A stretch of DNA of 47,028 nt from Intoshia linei (GCA_001642005.1 LWCA01000151.1:1-47028), one strand, 5' to 3'. Shown: positions 1-11,677, counted from the first letter of the stretch. Notes: generated from the letters alone by a model not told the origin. Translations and numbers: made by a program.

Positions 1-530
1 AAAATAATTTGTAATATATTATCAACCAATATTTTTCAAATATTTAGATTAAAATAAAAATTGAAAATATAAATATTATTTTTTCTGGAGTTTATGCTAT
101 TTATGACAATTTTTAGGATTTGACTGTTTTTACTTTATTTTTAATATTATACACACATTTTGTCTAATAAAATTGGACTGTTTTTACTTTATTTTTAATA
201 TTATACACACATTCTGTCTAATAAAATTTAAAAAATTTTTTATACAAATGTTAACAAAAAAAAAAATTATTTCGCAAATCATATGTAAAAAATTACTGTC
301 TACAAAGGTATGTTATTTGACACATTAAAAAGAATTGAAATTAATTTTGGATGTACAAACAAGATGGAATTCTCTTTTAATTATGATTGAATTTTATGTT
401 AAAAATTTTAGATTCCGATTAATCGGATATCTGTTGCTCAACTAACCGGAATTATTCGATAACCAGTTTTTCAAATTTTCAAATAATCAATACTCCATAG
501 TTTGTACGTAGTACATAACAGTCAACCTAG
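1..530 (+). mobile_element. 3' part of a Helitron-like non-autonomous element, cut by the window edge
   Basis: The block reads in the same orientation as the copy at 36144-36890 and ends in a palindromic hairpin (TTTGTACGTAGTACATAACA, about 500-520) followed by CCTAG|T at 530/531. A 3' hairpin followed by CTRR and a flanking T is the Helitron signature. Only the 3' part lies in the window. No coding capacity is visible. Confidence 0.6.
122..229. repeat. 54-bp tandem duplication
   Basis: Two nearly identical 54-bp units (122-175 and 176-229) differ at about one base. The same sequence occurs once, unduplicated, at about 40925-40980 in a related Helitron remnant, so the duplication is specific to this copy. 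Confidence 0.8.
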
Positions 531-905
531 TATACATATAATATATATGTACTAGGAAATAATGATTTGAAAATACACTGTAAATTACAGTTTGTAATAG
601 AGTATACTATACAATTATATCATAAAATGTATACATTTTATGTATGTAGTAGATGTTAAACGTGATTTAAGCGAATAATTAACATTGAAGTTGCTACATT
701 TATTAAAAAATGCACTACCAATGAATAATAGACACGTACCTGAAATAGACACATAACAACTCAATATTAAACTTATTTTAAGTATATCGGAACAAAAAAT
801 CAGCAAAATTTTGACTGAAAGCTATAACAATCTGATCGATAAAGATTACGTTTTATTATAGTTTATTCATATTTGCCTTACTTGTATTTATACATTTTAT
901 GCAAT

Positions 906-3113
906 ATGGCTAAAAATGGGAAAAGCTCACCATTTTATATTTTTTGGTTTACCATGTCCCTAATAAGATCAATTTTATTAATCGTTTATTACTTGGCATT
1001 CCTTGCAATTATATTCTACATATTAAACGCGTATACAAATGGAATCGTTTCCAGTAATTTTTATTTTTTTATTAATTTATTAATTATTTTTGATTAATTT
1101 ATTTAGAAATTATTTACGGATACTGCAACGTATTTATTTCCCAAGAAAAATTAAACATCATTTACGGATATTCTAATAAGTATTCTCATTTGTAAGTTTT
1201 TCAATTACCCAAAATTTTTTATGTACATTGTACTACACGGAACATTTTCCAATTTTTTGAGAATCATGTCACTATTTTGGTTAGAAGGTTAATGAACTCG
1301 GTAAATCATAATCATAAAATTTTATAAATTTTCAACGGTATCTACCGAAATAATTAGGGTTTAAATTGATTTAAATCACCCTAAACCTTTTTTTAAACAT
1401 TTTATATGATTCCTGTAAATCAGGGGTAGGCAATCAGTGTTAACGGAATAATTTTGGTGGACCTTCAAATAAATGTGTACATTATTTATTTTTAATTTTT
1501 CAAAATTTAAACACCGTTTTAAATGTTTTTTACTATAATTGGCTCATTATAATCATTTTAATACGGAATTTTCAGATCGTCCCGGGTTTTATTTTGTTGC
1601 ATATACTAGAAACGTTTCTCTTAAGTTAAAATTAAAATCTACCATGTGTAAATTTTCAAAAACGGGACCCATATAATTTTTTGATATAAAAAAGTGGCCT
1701 ACGAGCTGAAAAAGGTTACTGACTCTTGATGTAAATACATAAGAAAATGTTTATGTTAGATACTTTGTACAAACACCAGCTAGCTTAAATTTACAATTAA
1801 TTACACTAATTTTAAAATTTTAGAGTGATAAAAAATGGACAGTATATTATAAATTTGATTAGAAATTACGTTATTCGATTTGTTACCAATCCAAAAACTA
1901 TTCATGTTATTCAAGATTCTATAACGTTTTTTATTAAATTGGTAAGTTTAATTAGGTTTACATTTCATACAATCTAATTTAATCAATTTAGATTTCAAAT
2001 ATGCAATTTTATACAAAATATATTTTAAAAAATGTTATTTATTTTACTGATGTGATTTTGGTGAGTATTGCAAATATACTGGAAAATTTAATTACACAAT
2101 TTAATTTTATCAGAAGAACTGAAACCTGGTACTTTTATTAATGGCAACGCTTTTGCATTATATATTATACTAGATTGACTGTTATGTACTACGTACAAAC
2201 AACACCTAGCTCTGTCGAAGGCACATTTTATTCTACCAAAAAAATAAATTCACGTTGAAAATCTAACTTAGAATCCTACTATTCACTATTATCAATCAAT
2301 TATTAGGAAATGAGAATTTGAGATTTAAAATTGCGTAGCAATGAAAAAAATTATGAAGGAATGAATTATATAAATTTTCACCCCTATCTATTTATTGGAA
2401 ATTTGTAAACGTTCACTGCACATTTTTTTTGAAATTATCAATTTTTATTTTAATTAAAATATGTGAAAAATTTTGGTTAATAATATATTAAAAATTATTT
2501 TTCACCGGGAATGCGTAGATTTCTGGGGGTTAAACTTTTGTATTTATATCTACTGGAATAAGCTCTATCAGAATAATCTCTTCTTTTTTTTAATTTTTGG
2601 ACATTTATTTATTTCACATTTTTTGTTTTAATAAAATATTCGGAAAAAAAATATATGAATACTAAAATGCTTTTTTGAACGTGAAGGCGTTGCTTATTCA
2701 GATTGAAATTTTTTGTGTGTGTTAACAGGATACAACTGTAACACCTGTAAATTTTTTAAAATTCTAGGGCTGTTTTCATCAAAAAAAAAAGGGTAATTTG
2801 GGGTTTTGATCAGTAAGATGTGAGTTTGGGAGGTTGAAATTTATTTTACTAACAGTCACGTAAAAACTGTAATTGAAATGTAAACTTTATAAAATTCTAA
2901 GACTGATAGCTATTGAAATAAACAGTAACACATACACACAGAGAAACAAATATTGCATAGCATATTATATAAGTAAGGTGTAAATGTATTGTGCAAGGAA
3001 AATGTAATATAGTTTTTTAATATATTTTTAGGCTATTGTTATCTAACCAAGTTTCTTTCCTTTACAACAATTTGGAAGACTTTGTTCAAAATATTAAATA
3101 TAAATTGTTTTAA
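906..3113 (+). CDS. unrecognised small membrane protein, five exons
   Basis: I do not recognise this protein. Exons 906-1053, 1107-1191, 1824-1941, 1992-2128 and 3032-3113 are joined by GT..AG introns whose phases all agree, giving 189 aa. ATG 906 starts MAKNGKSSPF, followed by one strong transmembrane segment at about residues 15-41 (rich in I, L, F and Y). The rest is a series of amphipathic or hydrophobic helices (for example FTDVILVSIANILENLITQF) with few charges, ending NIKYKLF*. Intron 2 (632 bp) holds the hAT MITE 1421-1728 and intron 4 (903 bp) the Helitron-like element 2170-2978, whereas introns 1 and 3 are 53 and 50 bp. AATAAA follows the stop by 10 bp. A stop at 2139 would end the protein early if intron 4 were not spliced. 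The exon chain is convincing; the function is unknown. Confidence 0.6.
1421..1728 (+). mobile_element. hAT-type MITE in intron 2 of the 906-3113 gene
   Basis: It begins CAGGGGTAGGCAATC and ends in an imperfect inverted copy (AGGTTACTGACTCTTG), with flanking 8-mers CTGTAAAT and ATGTAAAT (7 of 8 match), as for a hAT target duplication. It belongs to the same family as 16422-17017 but in the opposite orientation, and lacks that copy's internal ~300-bp segment. Confidence 0.7.
2170..2978 (-). mobile_element. complete Helitron-like non-autonomous element in intron 4
   Basis: Read on the minus strand, the 5' end is CCTTACTTATATAATATG followed by GTTTCTCTGTGTGTATG-type sequence. The 3' end is a palindrome around GTACGTAGTACATAACAGTC that terminates in CTAG|T. 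Both ends match the 1.4-kb copy at 26827-28237. There is no open reading frame. Confidence 0.6.
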
Positions 3114-3123
3114 GTTATGTTAA

Positions 3124-3129
3124 AATAAA
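3124..3129 (+). terminator. poly(A) signal AATAAA
   Basis: A canonical AATAAA lies 10 bp after the TAA at 3111 and closes the membrane-protein gene. Confidence 0.55.
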
Positions 3130-3654
3130 TTTTTAACCTCGTTTAATAACTTGGTTGTGTTTATTAATTTTTTTATTTGATAGATTTAATATATGCTAAT
3201 AATTATAATAACTCACGGTTTTTCGATTTGTTTATCAACACATTTGGTTAAACTTAGAGTAAAATGTTATTTAAAAATCAAGGTTATCGATTCAAAGAGT
3301 TTCATAAAAGTAATTACATCATAAATTAATTAAATTTAATCATTATACACTATAATTTATAATAATACAATATTAACGTGTCATATTGACACTGTTAACA
3401 CTCGTTGTAGAGTATCACAGTCCCACCATGCTTTATTTATTTCCAGAAACAATTTTATTTCCAAATTGAAAGGAAGAAAGAAAATAAAAAAAATAAAATA
3501 TAATGGAAGTAAAATAGTTTGATATTGTATAATAAAATATTAACAACTTTTCATTATTCTATGCAATTTTAGAAAAATAGAAACGCGTTTTTCACCTGAA
3601 AAATGATTTATTTAACCTACTAGCTTGACAATGAACCTTTAAAAAATGATTATG
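3130..3654. other. intergenic, nothing recognised
   Basis: AT-rich sequence without exons I can support on either strand. I searched it for the missing N-terminal exons of the amidase that follows and saw none. Confidence 0.5.
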
Positions 3655-4778
3655 ATATTGTTATGTGTGGATTATACTTCCGGCGGTTCTTCTGGTGGAG
3701 AAGCAGCTTTAATTTTATTTGAAGGTTTAATAATTGGTAGTGGATCAGACATGAGAGGGTCTTAAGAATTCCGGCTGCAATGTGTGGTATAGTCGGTATT
3801 AAACCAACTCAGAACCGTGTCAGCACATCAGACATGTATGAACTTGAATATGGTGCTAATTTAATTCTTCCCGTCAACGGTCCATTAGCTCGAGATGTAG
3901 ATGGGTTGGTTTTGATAGTGAAATCACTATTATCTGATACAATGTATAAACTTGATCCTACTTTGATCTCTTCATATTTTTGTAAATGTATCTTTAACAA
4001 TAAAAAAAAGTTAAAAATTGGATATTTTTTGGGATCTAAAAATCTCAGTGTTTTACCTTGCATGCGACAGGCCGTTCATCTTACCACAGACACGCTGAAA
4101 TCGAAGGTACACACAATTGTTGAGTGGGAACCTATTGGCTTAGAAGATTCGTTAAAGTTTTTTGCCAAAACTATACTTGCAGATGGCGGCGAAGCATTGC
4201 TTCGGCTATTCAAAGGCGATGATTTAATGGGAAATTTACTCAAATTAAATTGACTACTATCTTTACCGTATATTGTGCGTATAGCTTTAATTTTTAAAAA
4301 TAACATTTATCAAACAGCTTTATCTCATAAAATTAATGGTGTAGGATCTCATAAAAATTGGTTGAAATTATTCAATGATTTGACCGCGTTAAGGCTAAAA
4401 GTTATCGAATTATTTAAAGATGACAATATTGATGTATTTATTGTCCCAGGGTATTCTGTGCCTTCTGTATCAGCAAATAATACCGTTGATAAGGAAATTT
4501 CAATTTGGCCCGTCGTGTACGCTAATGTTATTAATTTTGTTGCTGGTACACTTCCAATAACCCATGTTTGTGAACAAGATTTAAAAGATATGGAAATTGA
4601 AAAGGAAACTAATAAAACGTGGTGCTTTAACCAGTTAACTCAAATGTGGACAAATTCAATTGGTATGCCGATAAATATACAAGTGTATGGTCAACCGAAT
4701 AGCGAAGAATTGGTACTTTTTGTCATGAAACATTTTGAGTTTGAAATCTATTTTGAAAGAAAAAAATTCATTAAATAA
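3655..4778 (+). pseudogene. broken fatty-acid amide hydrolase (FAAH2-like) amidase-signature gene
   Basis: Members of the amidase signature family hydrolyse fatty acid amides with a Ser-cisSer-Lys triad. Seen here: GGSSGGE (3679-3700), with the cis-serine region; then GSDMRGS, the nucleophile loop (family consensus GSDxGGS, so one Gly is Arg); then, in a different frame, LRIPAAMCGIVGIKPT and, in the C-terminal half, FVAGTLPITHV and GMPINIQVYGQPNSEELVL. Three faults are visible: the first third of the protein, with the catalytic Lys, is absent; one base appears lost at about 3763, shifting the frame; and an in-frame TGA at 4251 falls in KLN*LLSLPYIV. The remaining ~350 residues are intact and end at TAA 4776. 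I read it as a pseudogene; assembly errors or a fragment of a gene with distant exons are alternatives. Confidence 0.75.
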
Positions 4779-5359
4779 AGCTAAACAGAAATTTTTTTAT
4801 CAACGGTATTATTATTATTTATTATTACTAAATAGCTTTACTTGGCATGTCCTAGGCCAAGCAATAATTACAAAGGTTTTCGATTTCACGTCAAACAAAT
4901 TAAATTTATTAAGGAAAAAATCAAAAATATAACATGACGTTGGACGATAAGTTACCAATTTTACGTTTCAAGGCATATTTTATAAAAACAGTAGTTTCAT
5001 CAAGATTTTTGTTTAATTTTTTCAGAGGCCGGTAGAATAATCTTTTTTATAATGAACATTGTACAATGTTCAGATCAATACTAACTTTCAAAAAATGACC
5101 ATCTTCATCATAATTTTATTAGACTCTAGTTTAAGTCCTGGTAAAACGTACTAATATTTTTATAAAATTTTATAGAACCACACAATATATCAATTAAAAT
5201 TATAATTGAATTGATGAACACACCACTTTCCATCAAATTAATTTTTTCTACTACCCTCCCCTTCTTATTTGGTTATATGACCATAATTTTACAAAATAGG
5301 CCAAGTTAAAGAATTTACCATAAATGAATCGTTTTTTGAGTGTTATTAACGGTGTAGTG
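4779..5359. other. intergenic, palindrome only
   Basis: No gene is supported. A perfect 18-bp palindrome, GAACATTGTACAATGTTC, lies at 5054-5071. It resembles the 20-bp palindrome at 25342-25361. Confidence 0.5.
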
Positions 5360-5807
5360 CAGGAGTGGGCACTCTTTTTTGTGCAACAGGCCATCCTGCA
5401 CATAAATTTGATAGCGGGCCGCACCAAGAAATATTCTTCAATTTTATTTCGTTCGTTTTTGTAAACAATTTTTTAAATCAATATTACAAACCCTTATACC
5501 TATTTTCACTCGTTTAAAAATTTTTTAAGGTTATTAGTCAATACATTTACTACTCAAATGTATTTGAATGCAGTAAATTCTCATATTCGGCAGAATTTAT
5601 AAAAAAAATATTAAATTATTATTCTTTATTATTAACACAATTCACACATACTAATATTATATAAGTGATTTTGCTTTTTTCTAAGAGTTGAATAAGATCT
5701 GGTTTAATGCTTTAATGTTGCATTAATTAAATTTAAATTATTCGAAATTTTTAATTTCAATCGCGGGCCGCAAAAAATTATAAGAGAACCACACTTTTGT
5801 CATATAT
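5360..5807 (+). mobile_element. hAT-type MITE
   Basis: It starts CAGGAGTGGGCACTC. The 9-mer GGTGTAGTG is repeated exactly at 5351-5359 and 5808-5816, flanking the element. Subterminal GCGGGCCGC motifs stand in inverted arrangement at about 5413 and 5764. If the right end is instead the CACTG at about 5830, the element is slightly longer. Confidence 0.6.
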
Positions 5808-5816
5808 GGTGTAGTG

Positions 5817-6729
5817 CCATTAGACCACTGGTATATGATATTCAATTTGAACAATGGGAATCATCGTATAATAAGTTAAAAATAAAAAGTATAATTATAA
5901 TTTTTATTTTATAATTATAAATTAAAAATGTTTACATAAACATGGTTATAAAAATATGAGGTTGAATAGGTACAATATCACATGGTGTGTTTTTGACTAA
6001 AGCTTGATGTTTAGAGTTCTAAAAAAATATACACATGTAACATAATTTGCAATACCGTCCAATACATTAATCTGCATTTTCGACAAAATGATAAAGATTC
6101 AATGAAATTTTTCTTATTTCCATACATTCTAAACAAATTAATAACATTCATTTCAAATGAAACAAATAGCAGAGGCCGCCAAACCTTTTTTTATCGTCGG
6201 GCTGGGTGAGTAAATAATTTGGCGCCACTTTTCGCGAAAATTTTTTTAAAGATGCCTATAGTACATGCATAATCTAATAATACATGTATGTATCTGAAAT
6301 AACTGTAAAAAAATCAAAGTATATCATGTGTGCAATGCTTTCCAAACATATTGCGCCCTTATGATCAATACTGACAATGTCAGTGTTACATACAACTAAA
6401 ACGCACATATAGGGTATATTTATAGAATATATCATTTAAACCAGGAATGGCCATCCTATGGCGTATTGGCAAATTTGATAAATTAAAATTTAAATTGTGG
6501 GATAATTGAAAATTAAATTTTAAATTATAAGATTAATTTTCTTTCTGTAATCCGTGGTAATAGAGAAATAACCTAAACACTTTCCGAATCTACTGGAAAA
6601 TCCGTTCAACTTATATTGTTTAATCTATATGTCCCTGGTTCAAATCCTATGACGATCAAAAGGAACGACCCTTGCCGTAACTTACAAAACCTCAAAAACG
6701 TACAGAAACGGTGAAACTTTAAAATCCTA
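5817..6729. other. intergenic with repeat debris
   Basis: It contains AT-rich inverted repeats (about 5888-5930) and a hAT-like end, CAGAGGCCGCCAAACC, at about 6172, with no clear partner. GGTTCAAATCC at about 6637 matches a pol III B box but no tRNA folds. I see no gene. Confidence 0.35.
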
Positions 6730-9139
6730 TTACCTTTGTAATTTTGAATAAAGAACTTTAAATGTCGGATTTGGTAAACACTCCATTTGTAGCACTGTTG
6801 CAATTTCATGGGTAGGGTAATGGGTATTGATAAGATACTTCCATATGTTGTCAGGAACATTAGATTTTTCACTAGTAGAAATTAGATTTGCAATTGAATA
6901 CACAGATTTCATTTCCTTTAAATTCACCGATTGTTTATCAAAAATATGCATTCGATATTGCAAGGTATTGTTTATACCACAAGCTATTAAAAAATTATCA
7001 ATATCTGATATATTTTCCAATTTTTGTATTATAACTTCAATTATATCGTATGGTAGTTTATTTAAATGGTTTTTATCTGACGTTTCAATCTAAAATGTAT
7101 ACATTTTTAAAAAATTAAAAATATTAAGTATATTACGGGCTTTAGGTGATATTTTTGAAGTTTCAATGTTAATATGTACAAAATCTTGCCATTATCATGA
7201 AATGCTTTGGAACGACTTAGATAGCTACTTTTATTCCTAGACAATGTTTTTGAAGCTTGGAGTAGTAATCTATCCGCTAAATTGACATTTGTTCCAGTTT
7301 CAATTACTAAAATATCAAATTTTATTATGATCAACTTTTTAATTTACCAAAATGTACGGCCAATTCAATCAATGAAAACAAAAATTTTTGTGTTTGAATT
7401 GATAATCCATTGTAGTAATTGTTTAGCAAATTCATTATTACCTAAATTTTATTTATTTATATTTACTGTACATTAAATATACATCAGTAGATTACTTACT
7501 TCGTACGAATATCGAAATTTTGAAACGTTTTGCATGGCTTTAAAGAAATCCAATTTTTTAAATACATCAATCAATGAATATCTACATAATTTAATCTAAA
7601 TAAAAAAATTTAAACTTTTTAATGTATGAAAATGTTTTAAACTAGATTTATCAATCAGTTTTGTCAATTTTAATCCAAATTTTATAAAAAAATATAATGT
7701 AGTGTTAATATTATTAACCTTTATTAACATTAATAGGTTCTATATTATGCATTGGCGCAATTTTATGTTTATTTTAATAACAGGTAATATTATAAAATAT
7801 GGCATCATCGTTTGATTATATATTACTTGGCTATTGGCTAATACTTTTATTTTAAAATTCAAAATAAAAAATTGAATAGCTAACCTTTATTAACATGAAT
7901 ATGTTTATAATATGCAGTCACTGCATTGTATTAGCACAAATTGTTCATTTTAATAACAGGTAATATTATCAAATATAGTATCATTGTTTATTTTATTTTA
8001 ATTTTTTGCATACTTAATTAGGTGTAACTCGTTAAATTTATCTTTATCATACGTGTATTTTAATTCTTTTTGTTTGTATTATTAATTTTAATCATTTTAA
8101 TACATAAAAGAAAATTATCTAAATCATTTCATGATTTTTGTCAATGTAAGGTATTTATATTTTGTAAAATTGTATACTAGATAATTGTTTGTGTAAATAG
8201 GATAAACTCCAAATTTTCGTTTTTATTATACTTACGCCAAGTTAAAATTACTACTAAATACATCTTTCAAATTTTCAATAATTGACGAAATTATTTGTAT
8301 TTGTATACTGCAAGTAAAATTCTTCCAAAGAGTAAATTTTTGAGCGTTAAAAAATTATATTGTCAATATCATAACTTTCGTGTCTACATTAAACTATCAA
8401 ATGCAGGCCATTACAAAGGTTTGACAATGCATTGGAGAAGTAATTAAGGATATGTAGCACTACATGTATGCATTGCTTTCGAAAAATTTTTCTGGTGCGT
8501 CCTATATGTTCACCATGGCGACATTTTATGTAGGGTCTCACGTGGGTAACCCACGTAATTTGAAAATGTTGGAAAATTTGATACTCAATCGTAAAATATT
8601 CTTTTCAGATTTTTTAAAATTTTATTACCTTAATTATTAAAACATTAATTCAACTAAAAGGTTCCATTAAATCAAAACATCTTCCAAGGAACTGTTCCTC
8701 CAATTGATTAATTTTTATCAAAATTTCCTGATTTAAATCCACAGTTATCACTATCATTTCTATTGCAGTATCAAAAATCTGTCATATGGTTACATTATAA
8801 TAAAACGTTTCGACAGATTCATTATTTACTTAAAATTTACCAGACTTGAATTTGACGGTGGTATATAAACGTTTGGTTGGATATGCTTGTAACATTCAGT
8901 TACATTTTGCTCATAAAAGCGTTGATAATGTCTAAAAAATGAACTAATAAATATTAAACGAAACAATTTACCTTTGGGAAATGGTTTCATTTAATCTTAA
9001 TAGAAATTCAAAACGACACATTTTGAAATTATCCCATTTCCCCTGTCTATTATTTTTAACCCAGAACAACCCAGAAGACCTCCAATCTCTTCCTAAAAAA
9101 ATTAAAATTAAATGTATAAATTTTACCTAAATAAGGCAT
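6730..9139 (-). CDS. F-box protein of the FBXO25/FBXO32 (atrogin-1) family
   Basis: FBXO25 and FBXO32 are substrate receptors of SCF ubiquitin ligases. Exons, in transcript order: 9127-9139, 8972-9092, 8841-8931, 7500-7595, 7348-7441, 7137-7306 and 6730-7089; all phases agree, giving ~314 aa. The N-terminus, MPYLGRDWRSSGLFWV, matches the family's MPFLGQDWRSPG start. The join of exon 3 to exon 4 gives VYIPPSNSSLIKLCRYSLID, then VFKKLDFFKAM, aligned with the family's KWIYVHKG..YCTLGEAFNRLDF block. The F-box is LPYDIIEVIIQKL (about residue 205), followed by IWKYLINTHY, aligned with LWKKLCQYHF. The model stops at TAA 6730-6732; the usual ~45-aa Cys-rich tail is not seen, so the gene may continue through a donor at 6733 or be shortened. 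Internal introns are 41-62 bp, except 7596-8840 (1.2 kb). Confidence 0.7.
7715..7985. repeat. degenerate direct duplication in the FBXO25/32-like intron
   Basis: A block beginning TAACCTTTATTAACAT and ending near TAACAGGTAATATTAT occurs at about 7715-7800 and again, diverged, at about 7882-7985. Both lie in the long third intron of the F-box gene. Confidence 0.6.
8650..8778 (-). other. possible alternative terminal exon of the FBXO25/32-like gene
   Basis: After a good acceptor (CATATGACAG) there are 42 open, protein-like codons (IFDTAIEMIVITVD, later NQLEEQFLGRCFDL) ending in TGA at 8650-8652. It is in phase with exon 3 (ends 8841) and would give a ~117-aa short form without the F-box. Homology favours skipping it, as exon 3 joins 7500-7595 in phase. 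It could be a real alternative 3' exon or chance. Confidence 0.35.
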
Positions 9140-9543
9140 TGTAGTTTTAAATTATATTTTTGTTTACAGTACTTAAAAACAAGGAAATTAGTAAAATTGG
9201 AACGAAAAACAGATGTTTCTTGATAAATCAAGTCTTGAAAGCTCGATCAACGTGAATTGTTGTTTAATAGGTGGGATATTGCTTGTAATTCATAATTTGA
9301 GAAATCAAATACAGTACATCAGTTCTAGATTCACTAGTAAGTAAAAAAATGAAAATTTTACAAGTTTCATACATCCAAATTCTATAAAATGTAATAGCAA
9401 ATTGATACTCTGCCAATCGTAACAGATATTGAATAATTCATAGCCAAAATAGGATGTCTAACCTTTTAACATAATTGAAAAGTAGGTTAGGACATTACAA
9501 TTTACAATTATACATTACATTTGTACGTACAATTTGTATAATA

Positions 9544-9549
9544 TTTATT
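9544..9549 (-). terminator. poly(A) signal of TMEM9
   Basis: AATAAA on the minus strand, about 100 bp after the TMEM9 stop codon. Confidence 0.4.
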
Positions 9550-9649
9550 ATAGAATATATATTAATAGAAGTAATAAATTCTTAGCGTTCGTTTTTATAA
9601 TGGTAACACTATTGATATATTGTAATTGGCCTCATTAAAACTGCAATAT

Positions 9650-10436
9650 TTATCTAAGAATTCTACATTCTTTGAAAACGTGTTGTCTACGTTTTATAAC
9701 ATTTGAACGCCACAAAAAAAATGATAATTTTAATTTTCTCCATAAGGCGTAAAGGAATTGTTTAGAAAATTTATTATAAGTGTATTTTTGTGATTGCGAC
9801 TAAGTTTTATTTATTAAATTTATAGTTATCAATTTACTAACCAATTTTGATTGTTGTTTCATTAAATAGTTCAATTTATTTTGAAATAAGAAATCCAGTA
9901 AAGAAAATATTAGTATTGCAAAAAAGGCAAAGAGAAATGTTGTAATTGATAGCTAGAAACATTTCATACAGTATTATTAAAATTTTACTTGAATGATATA
10001 AGAATTTCTTTTAATCCATTCACATTCACAGTTGTTGCAAAATGTAGCATCTTTTGGTTGTATTATTAAAAGACAATTGCTAATAAATTAAATAAAAATG
10101 TAAAATAAAAAAATTTATAAAAGTATACACGTATTATAGATTACCTATTTCACGCTGCAGACATGCTAACATGTAAATAAAAATTTTTCTACAAATTGTT
10201 AAGTCAAATGAAAAACTGAAATTAAATTGTATTTGAAAATATATATTTTCTGCTAGGTATAAAAATATTTTTGTATATAGTCGGGCCAAGACATCATTGA
10301 TAATAAAAAATTTTAACAAAAATACTTACCAATTAATTGGGTCTTTAATTGTTTTTTTTATAACGTAACTTGTATTAGATGAAGTTTCTTTCCAATCGTT
10401 ATATGGACATTCACATCTACATCTTACATTTTCAAT
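9650..10436 (-). CDS. TMEM9: TMEM9 family endolysosomal membrane protein, 5' exon not found
   Basis: TMEM9 proteins are small type I membrane proteins of late endosomes and lysosomes. Exons 10330-10436, 9989-10079, 9842-9952 and 9650-9799 join in phase, giving 152 residues and TAA. The luminal part has the family cysteines: VRCRCECPYNDW, then INCNCLLIIQPKDATFC, then NNCECEW. An N-T-S glycosylation sequon lies in the first exon. A transmembrane helix, LSITTFLFAFFAILIFSLLD, follows, then a basic cytoplasmic tail ending WRSNVIKRRQHVFKECRILR, equivalent to the conserved W..QV..QR..VF..H..L of TMEM9. Introns are 250, 36 and 42 bp; the 36-bp intron is among the shortest here. The first exon, with start codon and signal peptide, should lie above 10437, but only repeats are seen there. 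Confidence 0.8.
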
Positions 10437-10879
10437 CTATATTTTTTTTAATTAAAGTATAAATCTATAATTCTCAACCCGGTTTTGAGATATGGGATCT
10501 TTTGAAAAAATAAGGAATAGTTGTTTTTTTTATTTTTTACTATTAAAATTTTTAGGCCCCCATTATACAACAATTTCACCAAAAAATTGACAAAATTTAA
10601 ACTAAAATTTAGAGCTGATACAATTTTTTATAATTAAAAATAATGAGAACCCTTAAAATTTAGATGATAAAAAAATATTTATTTTTAACTCTTGCAGTAA
10701 ACTGTAGTGGTAGCGCTGAAAGAAAATTTGAATCCCTGATTTCGGTAACTAATTAACATAAATAATTACAGTTTGTAAGATAATTAAAAGAAAATTTAAA
10801 TTTGTACCAAGTTTAAGTAGCTTTTTGGTTTGTAATTATTATTTTTTTCATGATATTTATGACGATTTTTAAGGTTGTA
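10437..10879. other. repeat debris, possible hAT MITE
   Basis: ATTCTCAACCCGGTTTTGAG at about 10471 and the inverse of AGGGATTCAAATTTTC at about 10735 resemble degraded hAT ends, without a matching target duplication. No exon for TMEM9 or anything else is supported. Confidence 0.3.
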
Positions 10880-11677
10880 ATTATAATTCGAAAAAAATTC
10901 CGAAGGAATGAATTATATAGATTTTCACTTATATGTCTTGACTGGAAATGTGTAGATGTACAATCCACATTTTTTTAAAATTGTAGGATCAATATTTACA
11001 TTTTCAATTTTTAATTTTAATCGAAATATTTGAAAAATATTGGTTGATAATATATTAAAAATTATTTTTCACCGAGGAAAGCGTATATTTCTGGGGTTGA
11101 AATTTTGTATTTATATCAACTGGAATAAGCTCTATCAGAATAATCCTTTTTTTCTAATTTTTGGACCGTCAATTATTTCACATTTTTGGTTTTAATAAAA
11201 TATTTCGAAAAAAAAATATATGAATACTAAAATGCTTTTTTGACCGTGAAGTCGTCACTTATCGTATTGAAATTTTTTATGTGTGTTAACATGATACAAC
11301 TCTACAACCTGTAAATTTTTTGAAATTCTAGGGCTGTTTTCAAAAAACAAAAGGGAATTTGGGTTTTGGCCATGAAGGTATAATTTTTTTAAATTTAAAT
11401 TTATGGTAATGTTTATGATTTTAAAATTCGCATCAGCGTGTATATTTTTTTAAATTTTCCAACTCGTTTAATTTTCAAAAAGAGGGACAACAGGGGTTTT
11501 TGACCCTTAAGATGTGAAATTGGGAGTTTGAAATTTATCTTATTATACGCGGGGAAAAAACTGTAATTGAAATGTTATCTTTAAAACACTCTAAGAGTGG
11601 TAGTTATTTCAATAAAGTAAGACACACAGACACACACACACAAACAAAAATCGCGTTGCCTTTTATATAAGTTAGGA
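10880..11677 (-). mobile_element. Helitron-like element, 5' end intact
   Basis: On the minus strand the 5' end is A|TCCTAACTTATATAA at 11677, followed by GTGTGTGTGTCTGTGTG and the family interior. The 3' hairpin is missing, and the left boundary is approximate. Confidence 0.55.

Noticed and set aside
615-806. Minus-strand 63-codon hydrophobic open frame
   Set aside because: No supported start, splice partners or homology; composition fits AT-rich noise in front of the plus-strand gene.
4080-4306. Minus-strand frame opposite the amidase
   Set aside because: Antisense shadow of the conserved plus-strand amidase sequence.
6620-6660. tRNA or tRNA-derived SINE suggested by GGTTCAAATCC
   Set aside because: The B-box-like 11-mer has no pairing T stem, no acceptor stem and no properly spaced A box on either strand.
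8160-8330. Possible extra exon IQIQIISSIIENLKDVF on the minus strand in the F-box gene intron
   Set aside because: It has good splice signals but neither side is in phase with the flanking exons, and homology supports direct joining of 8841 to 7595.
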